Origin: Pseudanabaena sp. Salubria-1
Lineage (GTDB): Bacteria; Cyanobacteriota; Cyanobacteriia; Pseudanabaenales; Pseudanabaenaceae
Reading direction: 5' to 3'
Length of the DNA stretch: 64,000 nucleotides
Assembly (NCBI GenBank): GCA_023336205.1
Contig: JALQCR010000003.1
Span: forward strand, 186,001-250,000
The notes below the pieces were generated by a model. The model saw nothing but the letters and a program-made list of their open reading frames with translations, made no database searches and was not told the origin of the DNA. Below are positions 8,818 through 17,853 of the stretch, in pieces. Each line of letters starts with the position of its first letter. Position 1 is the first letter of the stretch. The translations under genes were made by a program, and so were the position numbers.

Positions 8818-9564
8818 TTATCGGCTCTCTTGAAAAGGATATACCTCGACATAATCGAGTAACCCCAGAGGAGTAGAGAACTCGACAATTGCCTCAGGAG
8901 CAGGTTGCTTATCAAGATTGATAGATTTAATCCTACCAACAGGAAGATTTTTGGGGAATAAGGTACTAAATTGCGAAGTGCTAACAATGTCACCCACTTT
9001 TACATCTGGGTCACGCTCAAAAAATTCTAAGGTAGCAATATTTTGGCTTAGCCCCTTGAGCATTCCGCTAATGCGACTTCGACTAATCACAACACCAACT
9101 TGACTATTAGGATCACTAATTAGCAAAATTTGACTACTGTTTGGTGATACATGGGTAACACGACCGACTAAGCCTCCTGGTGCAATGACATATGCCCCAG
9201 TCTTAATGCCATCATTACTACCTTTAGAAATTAAAATTTGATTCCACCAAGAGTCAGCACCACGACCAATTACAGCCGCCCAAGTACCAGAACTGTTAGA
9301 AGATACTTTCACCTTCAAAAGCTCTTTCATTCGCAGGTTTTGAGACTCTAGCTCAGTTAAGCGATAGCGGAGTTCACGGACTTGTGCATCTTGCAATATC
9401 TCTTGCTTAGATACAGTTGATTGGAAGGGGCGGCTAAGAAACTGATACGTCTCCATAATTGCTATACCTTGAGTTTGACGGATTAACCAAGCCAAACCGA
9501 TACCAGCAGTAACAACTACAGTCTGAAAGCGATATCGCTCCCACCAACTACGGATTGAATCCAT
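8818..9564 (-). CDS. mreC: Rod shape-determining protein MreC
   Basis: A 248-residue protein with one N-terminal membrane segment at about residues 14-30, a coiled coil at about 55-85 (DAQVRELRYRLTELESQNLR) and a beta-rich periplasmic domain. That domain contains VIGRGADSWWNQILISKGSNDGIK and a second conserved segment, APGGLVGRVTHVSPNSSQILLISDPNSQVGV. MreC bridges the MreB filament to the wall synthesis enzymes. It lies 11 bases downstream of mreB and 17 upstream of mreD in one operon. Confidence 0.95.
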   Translation of the reverse strand: MDSIRSWWERYRFQTVVVTAGIGLAWLIRQTQGIAIMETYQFLSRPFQSTVSKQEILQDAQVRELRYRLTELESQNLRMKELLKVKVSSNSSGTWAAVIGRGADSWWNQILISKGSNDGIKTGAYVIAPGGLVGRVTHVSPNSSQILLISDPNSQVGVVISRSRISGMLKGLSQNIATLEFFERDPDVKVGDIVSTSQFSTLFPKNLPVGRIKSINLDKQPAPEAIVEFSTPLGLLDYVEVYPFQESR

Positions 9565-9575
9565 GAAAAATTTAC

Positions 9576-10601
9576 CTATAAACTTTTCAAGCGACTGGTT
9601 AAGACACGACCAAGATTTTTATAATCTTCTAAAACACGACCAGCACCGATTACTACGCAGTCCAAAGGAGCTGGAGCAATGTGAGTAATAATTCCAGTCT
9701 CATGACTAATCAGGGTGTCAATACCATTCAGCATGGCTCCACCACCAGCCAACATAATGCCGCGATCAATAATATCGGAAGCTAGTTCTGGTGGTGTTCT
9801 TTCTAAAGTACGCTTCACAGCTTCAATGATTACTGACAGTGGCTCACTCATACTTTCACGAATTTCTGAAGATTTTACAGTAACGGTACGAGGTAAACCT
9901 GATAGTAGGTGCAATCCCCGCACCTCCATAGAAGTCTCTTCTTTGATCGGATAAGCTGAACCAATTTTAATTTTGATTTCTTCAGATGTACGTTCCCCAA
10001 CGACGAGGTTATGTACAGTCTTCATGTATTTCATGATTGCTTCGCTGAGCTCGTCACCCGCAATCCTCACCGACTCACTCAAAACAATTCCTTGTAAACT
10101 CATCACCGCAACTTCGGTAGTGCCACCACCGATGTCGATAATCATGTTACCAGTGGCTTCAGTTACAGGTAGTCCTGCCCCAATCGCTGCGGCAATCGGC
10201 TCATCAATTGGATAGACCTCACTTGCCCCAGCACGACGGGCTGCATCCATGACTGCTCGCCATTCTACGCCTGTTACGCCACTTGGGATACCGATCGCGA
10301 TACGCGGATTAAAAACCCCTTTTTTAACTTTCTGAATAAACGAACGCAGCATCAACTCAGCCGAGTCAAAGTCAGCAATTACTCCATCTTTAAGTGGACG
10401 CACTGCGATGATGTCACCAGGAGTGCGTCCGATCATTTTGTTAGCTTCATTTCCGACTGCATAGGCAGTCTTATCTCGTTGATCGATTGCGACAACTGAT
10501 GGCTCTTGCAGAACAATACCTTCACCAGACACATAAATAAGCGTGTTGGCAGTACCGAGGTCAATGCCGATGTCTTTAGTAAAATGGCGGAATAAACCCA
10601 C
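9576..10601 (-). CDS. mreB: Rod shape-determining protein MreB
   Basis: A 341-residue actin-fold ATPase that forms membrane-associated filaments guiding lateral wall growth. Motifs: phosphate-1 DIGIDLGTANTLIYV at about residues 10-24, connect-1 region PIDEPIAAAIGAGLP, phosphate-2 IDIGGGTTEVAVMSLQG near 160, and adenosine loop LAGGGAMLNGIDTLI near 290. The basic and aromatic N-terminus (MGLFRHFTKD) is compatible with membrane attachment. It is the first gene of mreBCD, and the start is fixed by family alignment. Confidence 0.97.
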   Translation of the reverse strand: MGLFRHFTKDIGIDLGTANTLIYVSGEGIVLQEPSVVAIDQRDKTAYAVGNEANKMIGRTPGDIIAVRPLKDGVIADFDSAELMLRSFIQKVKKGVFNPRIAIGIPSGVTGVEWRAVMDAARRAGASEVYPIDEPIAAAIGAGLPVTEATGNMIIDIGGGTTEVAVMSLQGIVLSESVRIAGDELSEAIMKYMKTVHNLVVGERTSEEIKIKIGSAYPIKEETSMEVRGLHLLSGLPRTVTVKSSEIRESMSEPLSVIIEAVKRTLERTPPELASDIIDRGIMLAGGGAMLNGIDTLISHETGIITHIAPAPLDCVVIGAGRVLEDYKNLGRVLTSRLKSL

Positions 10602-10702
10602 AGTAAAACTCTTCCAGTGGTCAAACTAGCTACATCACATTAATATTTTATTACGATTGTTGTCACTTAGTCTAGTCTTCTTAACTATTCCGAAAGTCTT
10701 GT

Positions 10703-10761
10703 CTTTATAAATAAAAGTGAAAAGCATTGCAAAGCAGTGCTTTTCACTTTTATTTATAAAG
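10703..10761. terminator. Long perfect inverted repeat upstream of mreB
   Basis: About 28 bases per arm (CTTTATAAATAAAAGTGAAA, then AGCATTGC) around an AAA loop. It lies between the divergent starts of mreB and the SRPBCC gene, so it is not an ordinary 3' terminator. It could insulate the two promoters or be a repeat insertion. The rest of the gap at 10602-10910 holds a short repeat at 10784-10875. Confidence 0.5.
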
Positions 10762-10783
10762 ATTGCTTTGTTATTATGATGGG

Positions 10784-10875
10784 TAAGTAGCTGCGCACGA
10801 TTAAATATAAAGCTCAAGAATCTTTACCGTCCGCGTAGATTTTGGCTATTTTTTTAATTTTGCCGAGGTACTTAA
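10784..10875. repeat. TAAGTAGC-type palindromic repeat, copy 1
   Basis: About 92 bases bounded by TAAGTAGCTGCGCACGATTA and the imperfect complement ending GGTACTTAA. A second copy lies at 47464-47569, with the shared core ACCGYCCGCGTAG. The imperfect terminal inverted repeats and intergenic location suggest a small non-autonomous element. Confidence 0.55.
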
Positions 10876-10910
10876 TAAGTAAAACTTTGTAACAAACTAA
10901 CGATTATTCA

Positions 10911-11357
10911 ATGAGTGATTGGCTCGAACATACCGTCCAAACTGAAGTAGCTATTCCCGTAGAATATGCATGGTCGTTATGGTCAGATTTACAGGCTATG
11001 CCCCGTTGGATGAAGTGGATTGACTCTGTAGTAGTCACAACCGATCCTGAGATATCAGCATGGAAACTCGGAACTAACGGTTTAACTTTTACTTGGAAGT
11101 CACGAATTCTCAAACAAATTCCCAATCAAATTATTCAGTGGGAATCGATTGGTGGTTTACCAAATCGTGGAGCTGTGAGGTTTTATGGTCGCCCAAACAA
11201 CATGACAATTGTGAAATTAAGCATTGCTTATGCGATTCCTGCGATTGGACAAATTATGGATAATTTATTTTTAGGGCAAGTTGTTGAGTCCACTTTGCAA
11301 GCTGATTTAGACAGATTTAGAGTTTATGCCCAAGAAGATTTTGCCAAAACCAGTTAA
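10911..11357 (+). CDS. SRPBCC (cyclase/dehydrase-like) family protein
   Basis: A 148-residue protein with the START/Bet v1-like pattern: N-terminal strand TVQTEVAIPVEYAWSLWSDL, MPRWMKWIDSVV at about 32-43, and a C-terminal amphipathic helix. This is the polyketide cyclase/dehydrase and lipid-transport superfamily, whose members bind hydrophobic ligands in a cavity. No enzymatic role can be assigned. The coding end is shared with a hairpin that also serves the convergent Fur gene. Confidence 0.8.
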   Translation: MSDWLEHTVQTEVAIPVEYAWSLWSDLQAMPRWMKWIDSVVVTTDPEISAWKLGTNGLTFTWKSRILKQIPNQIIQWESIGGLPNRGAVRFYGRPNNMTIVKLSIAYAIPAIGQIMDNLFLGQVVESTLQADLDRFRVYAQEDFAKTS

Positions 11358-11397
11358 ATAAAAAGGGCGCAAAGCGCCCTTTTTATTTAACTGGTTT
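11346..11397. terminator. Bidirectional terminator between SRPBCC gene and fur
   Basis: A perfect inverted repeat of about 24 bases per arm: AAACCAGTTAAATAAAAAGG, then GCGC, AAA loop, complement. It contains the TAA stop of the plus-strand gene and reaches the last bases of the minus-strand fur gene. A-tract and T-tract flanks allow termination in both directions. Confidence 0.85.
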
Positions 11398-11858
11398 CAA
11401 AAGATTGATCGCTGTCCTTCTGGACTTACGCCAATTATGGTGAGTTGGCAATCTAGGACTGAGAAGCCATACTTATCAGCAACTTTTTTACTAATCGTGA
11501 GAATCTGATCGTTTTTGAATTCAATAACACGGTTAGTTTTGACACAGACTAAGTGGTGGTGGTGATGAGGCTTAGGCTGATTAATTTCATAATGTTTATG
11601 ATCTTCTGTGAGTTCTAATTCACGTAATATCCCCATTCTCGCCATCATCTTCACAGTGCGATAAATTGTCGAAAGACTAATATTTTCACCTTGCACTTTT
11701 AAGCGTTCGTAAAGATCCTCAGCACTGAGATGTTCACCTTCAGGGAGGGTTTGAAATGTACTTAAAATCACCTCGCGCTGAGGTGTCATGCGACAACCCT
11801 TTGAGTTGAGTTCAGCCTTGAGGGCTTCAGGTGAATAGGTAGGCTCCGCAGAAGTCAT
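11397..11858 (-). CDS. fur: Ferric uptake regulator family protein
   Basis: A 153-residue Fur-family repressor. The winged-helix domain spans residues about 10-85, with recognition region SLSTIYRTVKMMARMGILRELEL. The dimerisation and metal region carries HKHYEINQ at 88-94, the His run at 98-102 and CVKTNRVIEFKND. FurA-type cyanobacterial proteins have a CxxC at this place; here Cys105 is followed by Thr108, so the second cysteine is missing, and the C-terminal cysteine pair is absent too. Cys22 and Cys137 are the other cysteines. It may sense iron or peroxide; the subgroup (Fur or PerR) is uncertain. Confidence 0.88.
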   Translation of the reverse strand: MTSAEPTYSPEALKAELNSKGCRMTPQREVILSTFQTLPEGEHLSAEDLYERLKVQGENISLSTIYRTVKMMARMGILRELELTEDHKHYEINQPKPHHHHHLVCVKTNRVIEFKNDQILTISKKVADKYGFSVLDCQLTIIGVSPEGQRSIF

Positions 11859-11939
11859 AGCATTATCAATAACGGTAGCTTCTTGAGAATAACATAAATG
11901 TCATTAGCAAGGCAGCAATTCTCATCAAAACCAGATATT

Positions 11940-12056
11940 CTTATTTTAAAAATTGTTTTTTTGAAAGCTAGTCTCAGGCAGGCTTTCAAAAAAACAATTT
12001 TGGGATTTCCATCTCTTGCGGTGCTAGAAATCCCAAAATTGTTTTCATCACGAGAA
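11940..12056 (-). repeat. Composite double-hairpin repeat, copy 1
   Basis: Two adjoining hairpins: AAAATTGTTTTTTTGAAAGC with its complement, immediately followed by CAATTTTGGGATTTC with its complement. A homologous unit in opposite orientation lies at 47830-47940. It fills most of the gap between fur and the divergent methyltransferase gene. The boundaries are approximate. Confidence 0.6.
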
Positions 12057-12115
12057 TTGCCTACTCTCCTTTCTGTGTTATGTTTAGCAGCCTGTCCTCT
12101 AAAAATTTATTACTT

Positions 12116-13315
12116 ATGTCATCGTTGCCCCGTGCGATTATTCATCGTAAAAAAGTCGATGCGGTTCAGCGTTTTCACCCTTGGATTTTTTCGGGCGCGA
12201 TCGCTAAAATGCAAGGTGAAGTCAGTGATGGCGACTTAGTAGAAGCCTATAGCGAAGATGGCAATTTTTTAGCGATCGGCTTGTGGGGTATGGGTAGTAT
12301 CGCGATTAAGGTGCTATCGTTTCAACCTGTGGAGTCGATGCAAAGTTTATTGCGCGATCGCCTACAGCAAGCATTTATTCTGAGAAAGCAATTAGGATTA
12401 ATCGATAATTCAGAGACAAATTGCTATCGCTTGATTAATTCTGAAGGTGACGGGTTAGCAGGATTAATTATTGATGTTTATGGTGAGACAGCGGTTTTGC
12501 AGTGCCATTCACTGGGGACATATGGATATCGGCAGGAAATTGCTGAAATATTGAAAGAAATTTATGGCGATCGCTTGCAAGCTGTTTATGACAAAAGCTC
12601 GGCAACTCTTTCGCGCAAATCACAGACTCAGTCTCAGGATGGTTTATTAATTGGTGAAAAATCTACTGATAGTGCTGAAGTTTTAGAATATGGACATCGC
12701 TTTATTGTTGATTGGGAAAGGGGACAAAAGACAGGTTTTTTCCTAGATCAACGCGACAATCGCCACTTGTTTGGTAAATATGCCACAGGCAAAAAAGTTT
12801 TAAATACCTTCTGCTATTCGGGCGGATTCTCTGTTTATGCAGTGGCAGCAGGGGCGCGAGAAGTACATTCGATTGATAGCTCAGTCAAGGCGATGGAATG
12901 GACAGATCGCAATATTTCTGCAAATTTTGATGCGGAGCGTCAAGCAACTCATACTTCCTTTACAGGCGATGTCTTTGATTTTCTGAAGCAATGCGATCGC
13001 GATTACGATGCGATCGTGCTTGATCCACCTGCTTTTGCTAAAAGTTTATCGGCGCGACATTCAGCAATGCAAGCTTATCGACGGTTGAATTTGCAAGCCA
13101 TGTCTAAGTTGAAAAGTGGTGGGTTGCTATTCACATTTTCCTGCTCGCAAGTGGTGAATGTGGAGAATTTTACGGGTGCGGTGACTGCTGCTGCGATCGA
13201 GTCAGGTCGCACTATCAAAGTTTTGCATCATTTAACCCATCCCGCTGATCATCCTACAAGTATTTTTCATCCAGAGGGATCATATCTCAAGGGCTTAGTT
13301 TTGAGTGTTATTTAG
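12116..13315 (+). CDS. rlmI: 23S rRNA (cytosine) methyltransferase, RlmI-type
   Basis: A class I SAM-dependent methyltransferase with an N-terminal PUA domain. The start chosen at 12116 gives 399 residues beginning MSSLPRAIIHRKKVDAVQRF, where the PUA-type homology HPWIFSGAI begins; an upstream ATG at 12080 would add 12 unconserved residues. Motifs include GLIIDVYG, the RlmI signature KTGFFLDQRDNR, SAM motif VLNTFCYSGGFSVYA and catalytic-region VLDPPAFAK. RlmI methylates C1962 of E. coli 23S rRNA. The exact base in cyanobacteria is inferred. Confidence 0.88.
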   Translation: MSSLPRAIIHRKKVDAVQRFHPWIFSGAIAKMQGEVSDGDLVEAYSEDGNFLAIGLWGMGSIAIKVLSFQPVESMQSLLRDRLQQAFILRKQLGLIDNSETNCYRLINSEGDGLAGLIIDVYGETAVLQCHSLGTYGYRQEIAEILKEIYGDRLQAVYDKSSATLSRKSQTQSQDGLLIGEKSTDSAEVLEYGHRFIVDWERGQKTGFFLDQRDNRHLFGKYATGKKVLNTFCYSGGFSVYAVAAGAREVHSIDSSVKAMEWTDRNISANFDAERQATHTSFTGDVFDFLKQCDRDYDAIVLDPPAFAKSLSARHSAMQAYRRLNLQAMSKLKSGGLLFTFSCSQVVNVENFTGAVTAAAIESGRTIKVLHHLTHPADHPTSIFHPEGSYLKGLVLSVI

Positions 13316-13322
13316 ATTTGAA

Positions 13323-13973
13323 TTAAGCCGCCATAATTTGCTCAACAGTGAGATTTAATTCTGGAAAGGTTGGCGAAATTAGGCGATCGCTGTTTTGAAA
13401 TATTGTCATTTGATATTTGCCTTCTGCATTTAAGGTGAATATCAGCACAGAAGGGAGCTTCGGATCGCCTAAATAGTCGCGAGAACCGATCGCTAAATAA
13501 TCAACAATCCAATATTCAGGAATTCCTAAACGTTCGTATTCTTCGAGTTTATCAATATAGTCATCTTCCCAATTGGTAGATACCACTTCGACGGCAAGTT
13601 GAATTGGTTCGCGGATGCCCCGATGATTTAGGCGATCGCTCCGCCAAACATCTCGATTTATAACACTGACATCAGGATGTCGCCCCTGTTCTTTCCCTTT
13701 TTTATTGGTAGTTAAAACCGCCGCCACATCATTAATGACATAGTTTAATTGCAGTCGTTTAATTTCATCTTGTATAGCATTGATAATCAACCAAGCCACA
13801 TCGTAATGAAGTCTTGTTGCTAATTTTCTTACCATTTTGCCATCCACCAATTCATAGCGACCATCTTCAGGACATTGCTCTAAAAACTGGTCAAAATTTA
13901 GCTCTAGTTTTTGCTCTTGCTCCAGTTCTGAACCAGATTTTGCTTGAGTGAGTGTAATCATAGATTTCCTCAA
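13323..13973 (-). CDS. Uma2 family endonuclease-like protein (DUF820)
   Basis: A 216-residue protein with the PD-(D/E)xK arrangement of the Uma2 family, which is abundant in cyanobacteria. ELVDGKMVRK is at residues 41-50, GRHPDVSVI has Asp101, LAVEVVS has Glu129, and Lys142 is in DKLEEYERLGIPEYWIVD. A start at Met5 (MITLTQAKSG) is equally plausible. The cellular role of the family is not established, although a nuclease fold is well supported. It ends 8 bases from the convergent rlmI stop. Confidence 0.88.
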   Translation of the reverse strand: MRKSMITLTQAKSGSELEQEQKLELNFDQFLEQCPEDGRYELVDGKMVRKLATRLHYDVAWLIINAIQDEIKRLQLNYVINDVAAVLTTNKKGKEQGRHPDVSVINRDVWRSDRLNHRGIREPIQLAVEVVSTNWEDDYIDKLEEYERLGIPEYWIVDYLAIGSRDYLGDPKLPSVLIFTLNAEGKYQMTIFQNSDRLISPTFPELNLTVEQIMAA

Positions 13974-14035
13974 AATGCTTAGCCTAAATTATATCAAAGC
14001 CATATCTATAGAGTTGTGGCGCTTTTGAAGTAGTC

Positions 14036-14086
14036 CAGAGAAATTGTTGAAAGCGATTCTTTGCATTGCTTTCAACAATTTCTCTG
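14036..14086. repeat. Perfect inverted repeat upstream of the TPR gene
   Basis: CAGAGAAATTGTTGAAAGC pairs with GCTTTCAACAATTTCTCTG across a 13-base loop. It lies between two divergent starts, so a simple terminator role is unlikely. Confidence 0.6.
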
Positions 14087-14208
14087 GGTTTTAATTTAGC
14101 GCACATCCCTGTATGGAAATAAATGTCAGAAAAAGTCAGAAAACTTCTATAAAAAATTGCTTTTATATCGCTACAATATGTCCACCTTATTGGTGAGGAT
14201 GTAGGGAT

Positions 14209-15237
14209 ATGTATAGAAAGCATCAGAAAATGTCGGTTGCTAATATCGGCGCAACGATTTTAGCGGCAGCTGTGGGAGCGATCATTGTGCCGATGCCAAC
14301 ACAGGCGCAGCACACAACTGTTAACCCTGCAAATCGGGCTGTTCGCAATGAAGCCGATCGCTTGCTTGATCTTGGTTATGTACAACTCAAAGATGGTAAA
14401 CCGCGTGAAGCCATTAAAACTTGGCTCTATGCGATCGGCTATTACCGTCGCATTAATGACCAACCTGCGATCGCCTACACACTGGCAAGGGTGAGTGATG
14501 CCTATGAAATGATGGGAGCAGCGAACGCCGCTCAAGATACAACTCGCCAAAGAATCCGTTATGCCAACACTTTGCAAGACAATGGCGCAAAGTTGGAAAG
14601 CTCCAATAATCTGGTCAGTTTTGAGATTGCCCAAAACAAACTAGAATCTGCGGCGAAACTCAACAAGGAAACTCTTGATCTGGCTATTCAAAATGATCAA
14701 GGACTGAATACTGCGCTTGCTCTGAATAACAAAGGCTTAATTGCAGGACGCTATGGCGACCACATGGCGGCGATCAAGCTCTATTATGCATCGATCAAAA
14801 AATATCCACTCCGTGAGGCGATCGGGGAGGGCTATGTCTATGTCAATAGCGGCGATAGTTTCATGTCGTTGGACAATTACAAAGCTGCGATCAAGGACTA
14901 TGGCATGGCTCTAACGATCGCCCGCCAATATCGCAATTATCCATTGATGGCAGTTGCTAGCGATCGCTTGATTGCCGCGTATCTCGAAGTTCCTAATTTT
15001 TATCGCATTGAAGAATTATTACAAAATCGCTCTAGCTTGGCTTTGGTGATGGGTGATCTCGAAACGGCAGCGATCGCACAGCGATATTTGGGTGATTTGT
15101 ACTTATCTTTTGGAAATCTGCCAAAATCACGCGCTGCTTACCAAGAGTCCTATGATTTTGCTGCTATGCTAGAAGATACTTCTGGCTTGCAACTGCGAGA
15201 AGCTTATTACAAATTACAGACATTAGAAAGATTGTAA
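14209..15237 (+). CDS. Exported tetratricopeptide-repeat protein
   Basis: A 342-residue protein. The N-terminus is a signal peptide (hydrophobic core ANIGATILAAAVGAIIVPM, then PTQAQ at about residues 30-34), so it is exported or periplasmic. The mature part is made of helical repeats of about 34-40 residues with TPR-like spacing, for example LLDLGYVQLKDGKPREAIKTW at 52-72 and GDSFMSLDNYKAAIKDYGMAL further on. TPR domains mediate protein-protein contacts. No partner is evident nearby, and an M16 peptidase follows 87 bases later on the same strand, past a hairpin. A start at Met8 is also possible. Confidence 0.8.
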   Translation: MYRKHQKMSVANIGATILAAAVGAIIVPMPTQAQHTTVNPANRAVRNEADRLLDLGYVQLKDGKPREAIKTWLYAIGYYRRINDQPAIAYTLARVSDAYEMMGAANAAQDTTRQRIRYANTLQDNGAKLESSNNLVSFEIAQNKLESAAKLNKETLDLAIQNDQGLNTALALNNKGLIAGRYGDHMAAIKLYYASIKKYPLREAIGEGYVYVNSGDSFMSLDNYKAAIKDYGMALTIARQYRNYPLMAVASDRLIAAYLEVPNFYRIEELLQNRSSLALVMGDLETAAIAQRYLGDLYLSFGNLPKSRAAYQESYDFAAMLEDTSGLQLREAYYKLQTLERL

Positions 15238-15242
15238 TTTTT

Positions 15243-15268
15243 GAGAGGTGGTGCAATGCGCCACCTCA
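15243..15268 (+). terminator. Terminator after the TPR gene
   Basis: The inverted repeat GAGGTGGTGCA/TGCGCCACCTC lies 6 bases past the stop, without a strong T run directly behind it. Confidence 0.6.
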
Positions 15269-15324
15269 GATTGAATATAAAAGCGCTTTTTATTTAAAAA
15301 TTTAGTAAAAACCTTAAATTTGCC

Positions 15325-16656
15325 ATGCCAGCGATCGTCATTCCGCGTCGGTTAGATGTAGCTGCTCCCGATCATGCTCTGAATGATCTAGCTACTGAAT
15401 CGCAATTATCTGCGCCTACTCAACATATTCTTCCCAATGGGATTAAGATTATTGCTGAACAGGTTCCTGTTGATGCGGTTAACCTTAGTATTTGGGTTGA
15501 TGTTGGTTCTGCTGTTGAAAGCGATGACATAAACGGTATGGCGCATTTCCTAGAACATATGGTGTTCAAAGGTAGCGATCGCCTTGGCTTGGGAGAGTTT
15601 GAGCAAGCGATCGAGTCTCATGGTGGTAATACTAATGCAGCTACCAGTCAGGACTACACGCATTTTTATATCAATGTTGCGCCTAAAGATTTTGCGAAAC
15701 TTGCCCCTCTACAACTGGATATAGTCCTAAAATCTAGTATTCCTGACGAAGAATTTCAGCGCGAACGTCATGTGGTACTAGAAGAAATTCGGCGCAGTGA
15801 AGATAATCCCGATCGCCGTATTTATCGCCATATTTCGGAATTAGTGTATGAGCAGTTACCCTATCGTCGTGCTGTTCTAGGCCCCGTAGATGTGATTGAA
15901 AACGTCACCTCAGAGCAAATGCGATCGTTTCATCGCCAATGGTATGCACCACAAAATATGACGATCGCTGTTGTTGGCAATTTACCCGTCAGCGAGATGA
16001 TTGGTGTGATTGCGGATTATTTTGAGACACAAAATGAAAGAGATGCGATCGCTGCCAAACCAAAGCACAAGGACTTTATATCTGAAAAGTCATTTACAGA
16101 AGTTGTGCGGCGGGAAGTCACTGATTCAAGCCTGAAGCAAGCCAGACTGAGCATGTCATGGCGCGTTGCTGGCTTAAGGGATTTAGCGGAAACCTATCCC
16201 TTAAGTATTTTGGCAAATATTCTCGGCAGTGGACGCACTTCGCGGATGGTGCAGGACTTGCGCGAAAATCGGCGGATTGTTGATCGCATTTCTGTGAGCA
16301 ATTCAGCGATGCGCTGGCAAGGAACTTTTCAAGTATTTGCGAAGTTGAATGTGGAAGATGTGGCGATCGTCGAGCAAGCAATTCGCGAACATATCCTCAA
16401 ATTACATAAAACTCCCGTCACCGATGAGGAGCTTGCTAAGATCCGCACTCAAGTTAGCAATCGTTTCATCTTTGGTAATGAGTCACCGAAAGAACGTGCA
16501 GGTATCTACGGCTATTACGATCGCATTGTCGGTTCGCTAGAGCCAGCTTTAAACTATCCCGATCTCATGAAATCAATCACCAAAGAGGATATCCAATCCG
16601 CCGTTCGCAAGTATCTCAATCCTGATGCTTATGGAATTTTGATTGTGAAGCCTTAA
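15325..16656 (+). CDS. M16 family zinc metallopeptidase
   Basis: A 443-residue member of the pitrilysin/processing peptidase family. The inverted zinc motif HxxEH is H74-F-L-E77-H78 in MAHFLEHMVFKGSDRLG, with the distal metal-binding glutamate in the VLEEIRRSEDNPDR region near residue 153. Both halves of the M16 clamp are present. No signal peptide is obvious, so it is probably cytosolic, unlike the periplasmic relatives. Cyanobacteria commonly carry such genes as paralogue pairs; only one is seen here. The substrate is unknown. Confidence 0.92.
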   Translation: MPAIVIPRRLDVAAPDHALNDLATESQLSAPTQHILPNGIKIIAEQVPVDAVNLSIWVDVGSAVESDDINGMAHFLEHMVFKGSDRLGLGEFEQAIESHGGNTNAATSQDYTHFYINVAPKDFAKLAPLQLDIVLKSSIPDEEFQRERHVVLEEIRRSEDNPDRRIYRHISELVYEQLPYRRAVLGPVDVIENVTSEQMRSFHRQWYAPQNMTIAVVGNLPVSEMIGVIADYFETQNERDAIAAKPKHKDFISEKSFTEVVRREVTDSSLKQARLSMSWRVAGLRDLAETYPLSILANILGSGRTSRMVQDLRENRRIVDRISVSNSAMRWQGTFQVFAKLNVEDVAIVEQAIREHILKLHKTPVTDEELAKIRTQVSNRFIFGNESPKERAGIYGYYDRIVGSLEPALNYPDLMKSITKEDIQSAVRKYLNPDAYGILIVKP

Positions 16657-16725
16657 TCGTGAAATAGCTAATTTTCAATTATGGTAAATTGATTTTTCAG
16701 TAATCAATTTGCCTGTACAAAAAGT

Positions 16726-17799
16726 ATGTTGCATCCTGAAGCTCTCATTAAGCTGGCTGAAAGCTGGAGATTTTCTAGCGAATCAGATTTGGAAGATTTT
16801 GTTTGGAATAATCTAAACAAACTATTTGGACTAACTCCACTTAAACGCCAGTATATTATTCAAAATGATTGCTGTGATATTTTAGCTTTGTCCGAGTCTG
16901 AACAACTAGTAATTATTGAATTAAAAAACATAGAAGATCGTTATATTGTGCAGCAATTGACTCGTTATTATCACAGCATAGTAACAGAGAAACCACTATC
17001 TGACATTGTTGAATATGATCGACCTATTCGCTTAATTGCAATAGCTCCCAATTTCCATAGACATAATCATATTGACCAACTTTATAACAAGCTATCAGTT
17101 GAATTTTTTCAGTTTGAAATTACACAGCTTGAAAAACATTTAACATTGCATCTCACAAACCAAGAAGAACAACACATTGCATCTGAAATAATTCCTTATC
17201 CGCAGGAATTTATTTTAGATGACGAGCCATCTGTTACTCAATTGCGCGTTTTGCCTCGTATTCCTAAAGCATTTGAAAAGTTGCTAGATGAACGCCATGC
17301 AGAGAAGAAAGCGATTGCTTTAAAAATCAGAGAGCAAATACTTGGTTATGATGAAAAAATGGCAGAAACAAGTACGCAATCTGTTATTCGTTATGGTTAT
17401 CCACAGAAAAATGGAATTATTCCCAACACTAAACTTTGTGCTGAATTCTACAGTCGCCCTATCAATGATTTTTATAGCCTTCAACTATCTCTTTGGCTAC
17501 CGATTCCTAGCAGAAGAGACATAATGAAGAAAATATATCAAGGAAAAACTCAGAAAATACTTATTGGCGTACTTAATGAAGAAGATATTAAACGTTCATT
17601 ATGCGTACTAACAAACCCGAATCCTAGATCTTACAGTTACCATGATTATTATTCTGTAAGTCAATATTTTAAATTGTATAAATTAATGACTGGCAAAGAA
17701 ATTGTTAACCAATCTCTGAATCAATTAATTGATATTGCCTTAGCCCATTGGCAAGAAAGAATTAATCCACTTTCTGGTTCAGTAAGCTTTAAAATTTAG
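16726..17799 (+). CDS. NucS/RecB-like PD-(D/E)xK domain protein
   Basis: A 357-residue protein. The N-terminal third resembles the endonuclease NucS-type C-terminal nuclease domain: SESDLEDFVWNNLNKLFGL, then D51-ILALSESEQLVIIE65-L-K67, i.e. the D-x13-E-x-K catalytic triad. Residues about 170-357 are not recognised. They include a helical, charged linker and a segment rich in aromatic residues (PINDFYSLQLSLWLPIPSRR). A nuclease or nucleic-acid-binding role is inferred from the fold only. Downstream lies an IS4-like insertion that starts 54 bases after the stop, so the gene is intact. Confidence 0.7.
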   Translation: MLHPEALIKLAESWRFSSESDLEDFVWNNLNKLFGLTPLKRQYIIQNDCCDILALSESEQLVIIELKNIEDRYIVQQLTRYYHSIVTEKPLSDIVEYDRPIRLIAIAPNFHRHNHIDQLYNKLSVEFFQFEITQLEKHLTLHLTNQEEQHIASEIIPYPQEFILDDEPSVTQLRVLPRIPKAFEKLLDERHAEKKAIALKIREQILGYDEKMAETSTQSVIRYGYPQKNGIIPNTKLCAEFYSRPINDFYSLQLSLWLPIPSRRDIMKKIYQGKTQKILIGVLNEEDIKRSLCVLTNPNPRSYSYHDYYSVSQYFKLYKLMTGKEIVNQSLNQLIDIALAHWQERINPLSGSVSFKI

Positions 17800-17844
17800 C
17801 AAGCTTGTGAATTTAATGTCTCTGAGCTACTTGCGATCGCCTAT

Positions 17845-17853
17845 ATGCCAGAA
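17845..17853 (+). repeat. Target site duplication of IS4-like copy 1
   Basis: ATGCCAGAA here is repeated exactly at 19155-19163 on the other side of the element. Confidence 0.95.

Noticed and set aside
12080..12115. Upstream ATG that extends the RlmI-type methyltransferase by 12 residues
   Set aside because: The extra residues (MFSSLSSKNLLL) precede the conserved PUA start, and the ATG at 12116 begins where family similarity begins.
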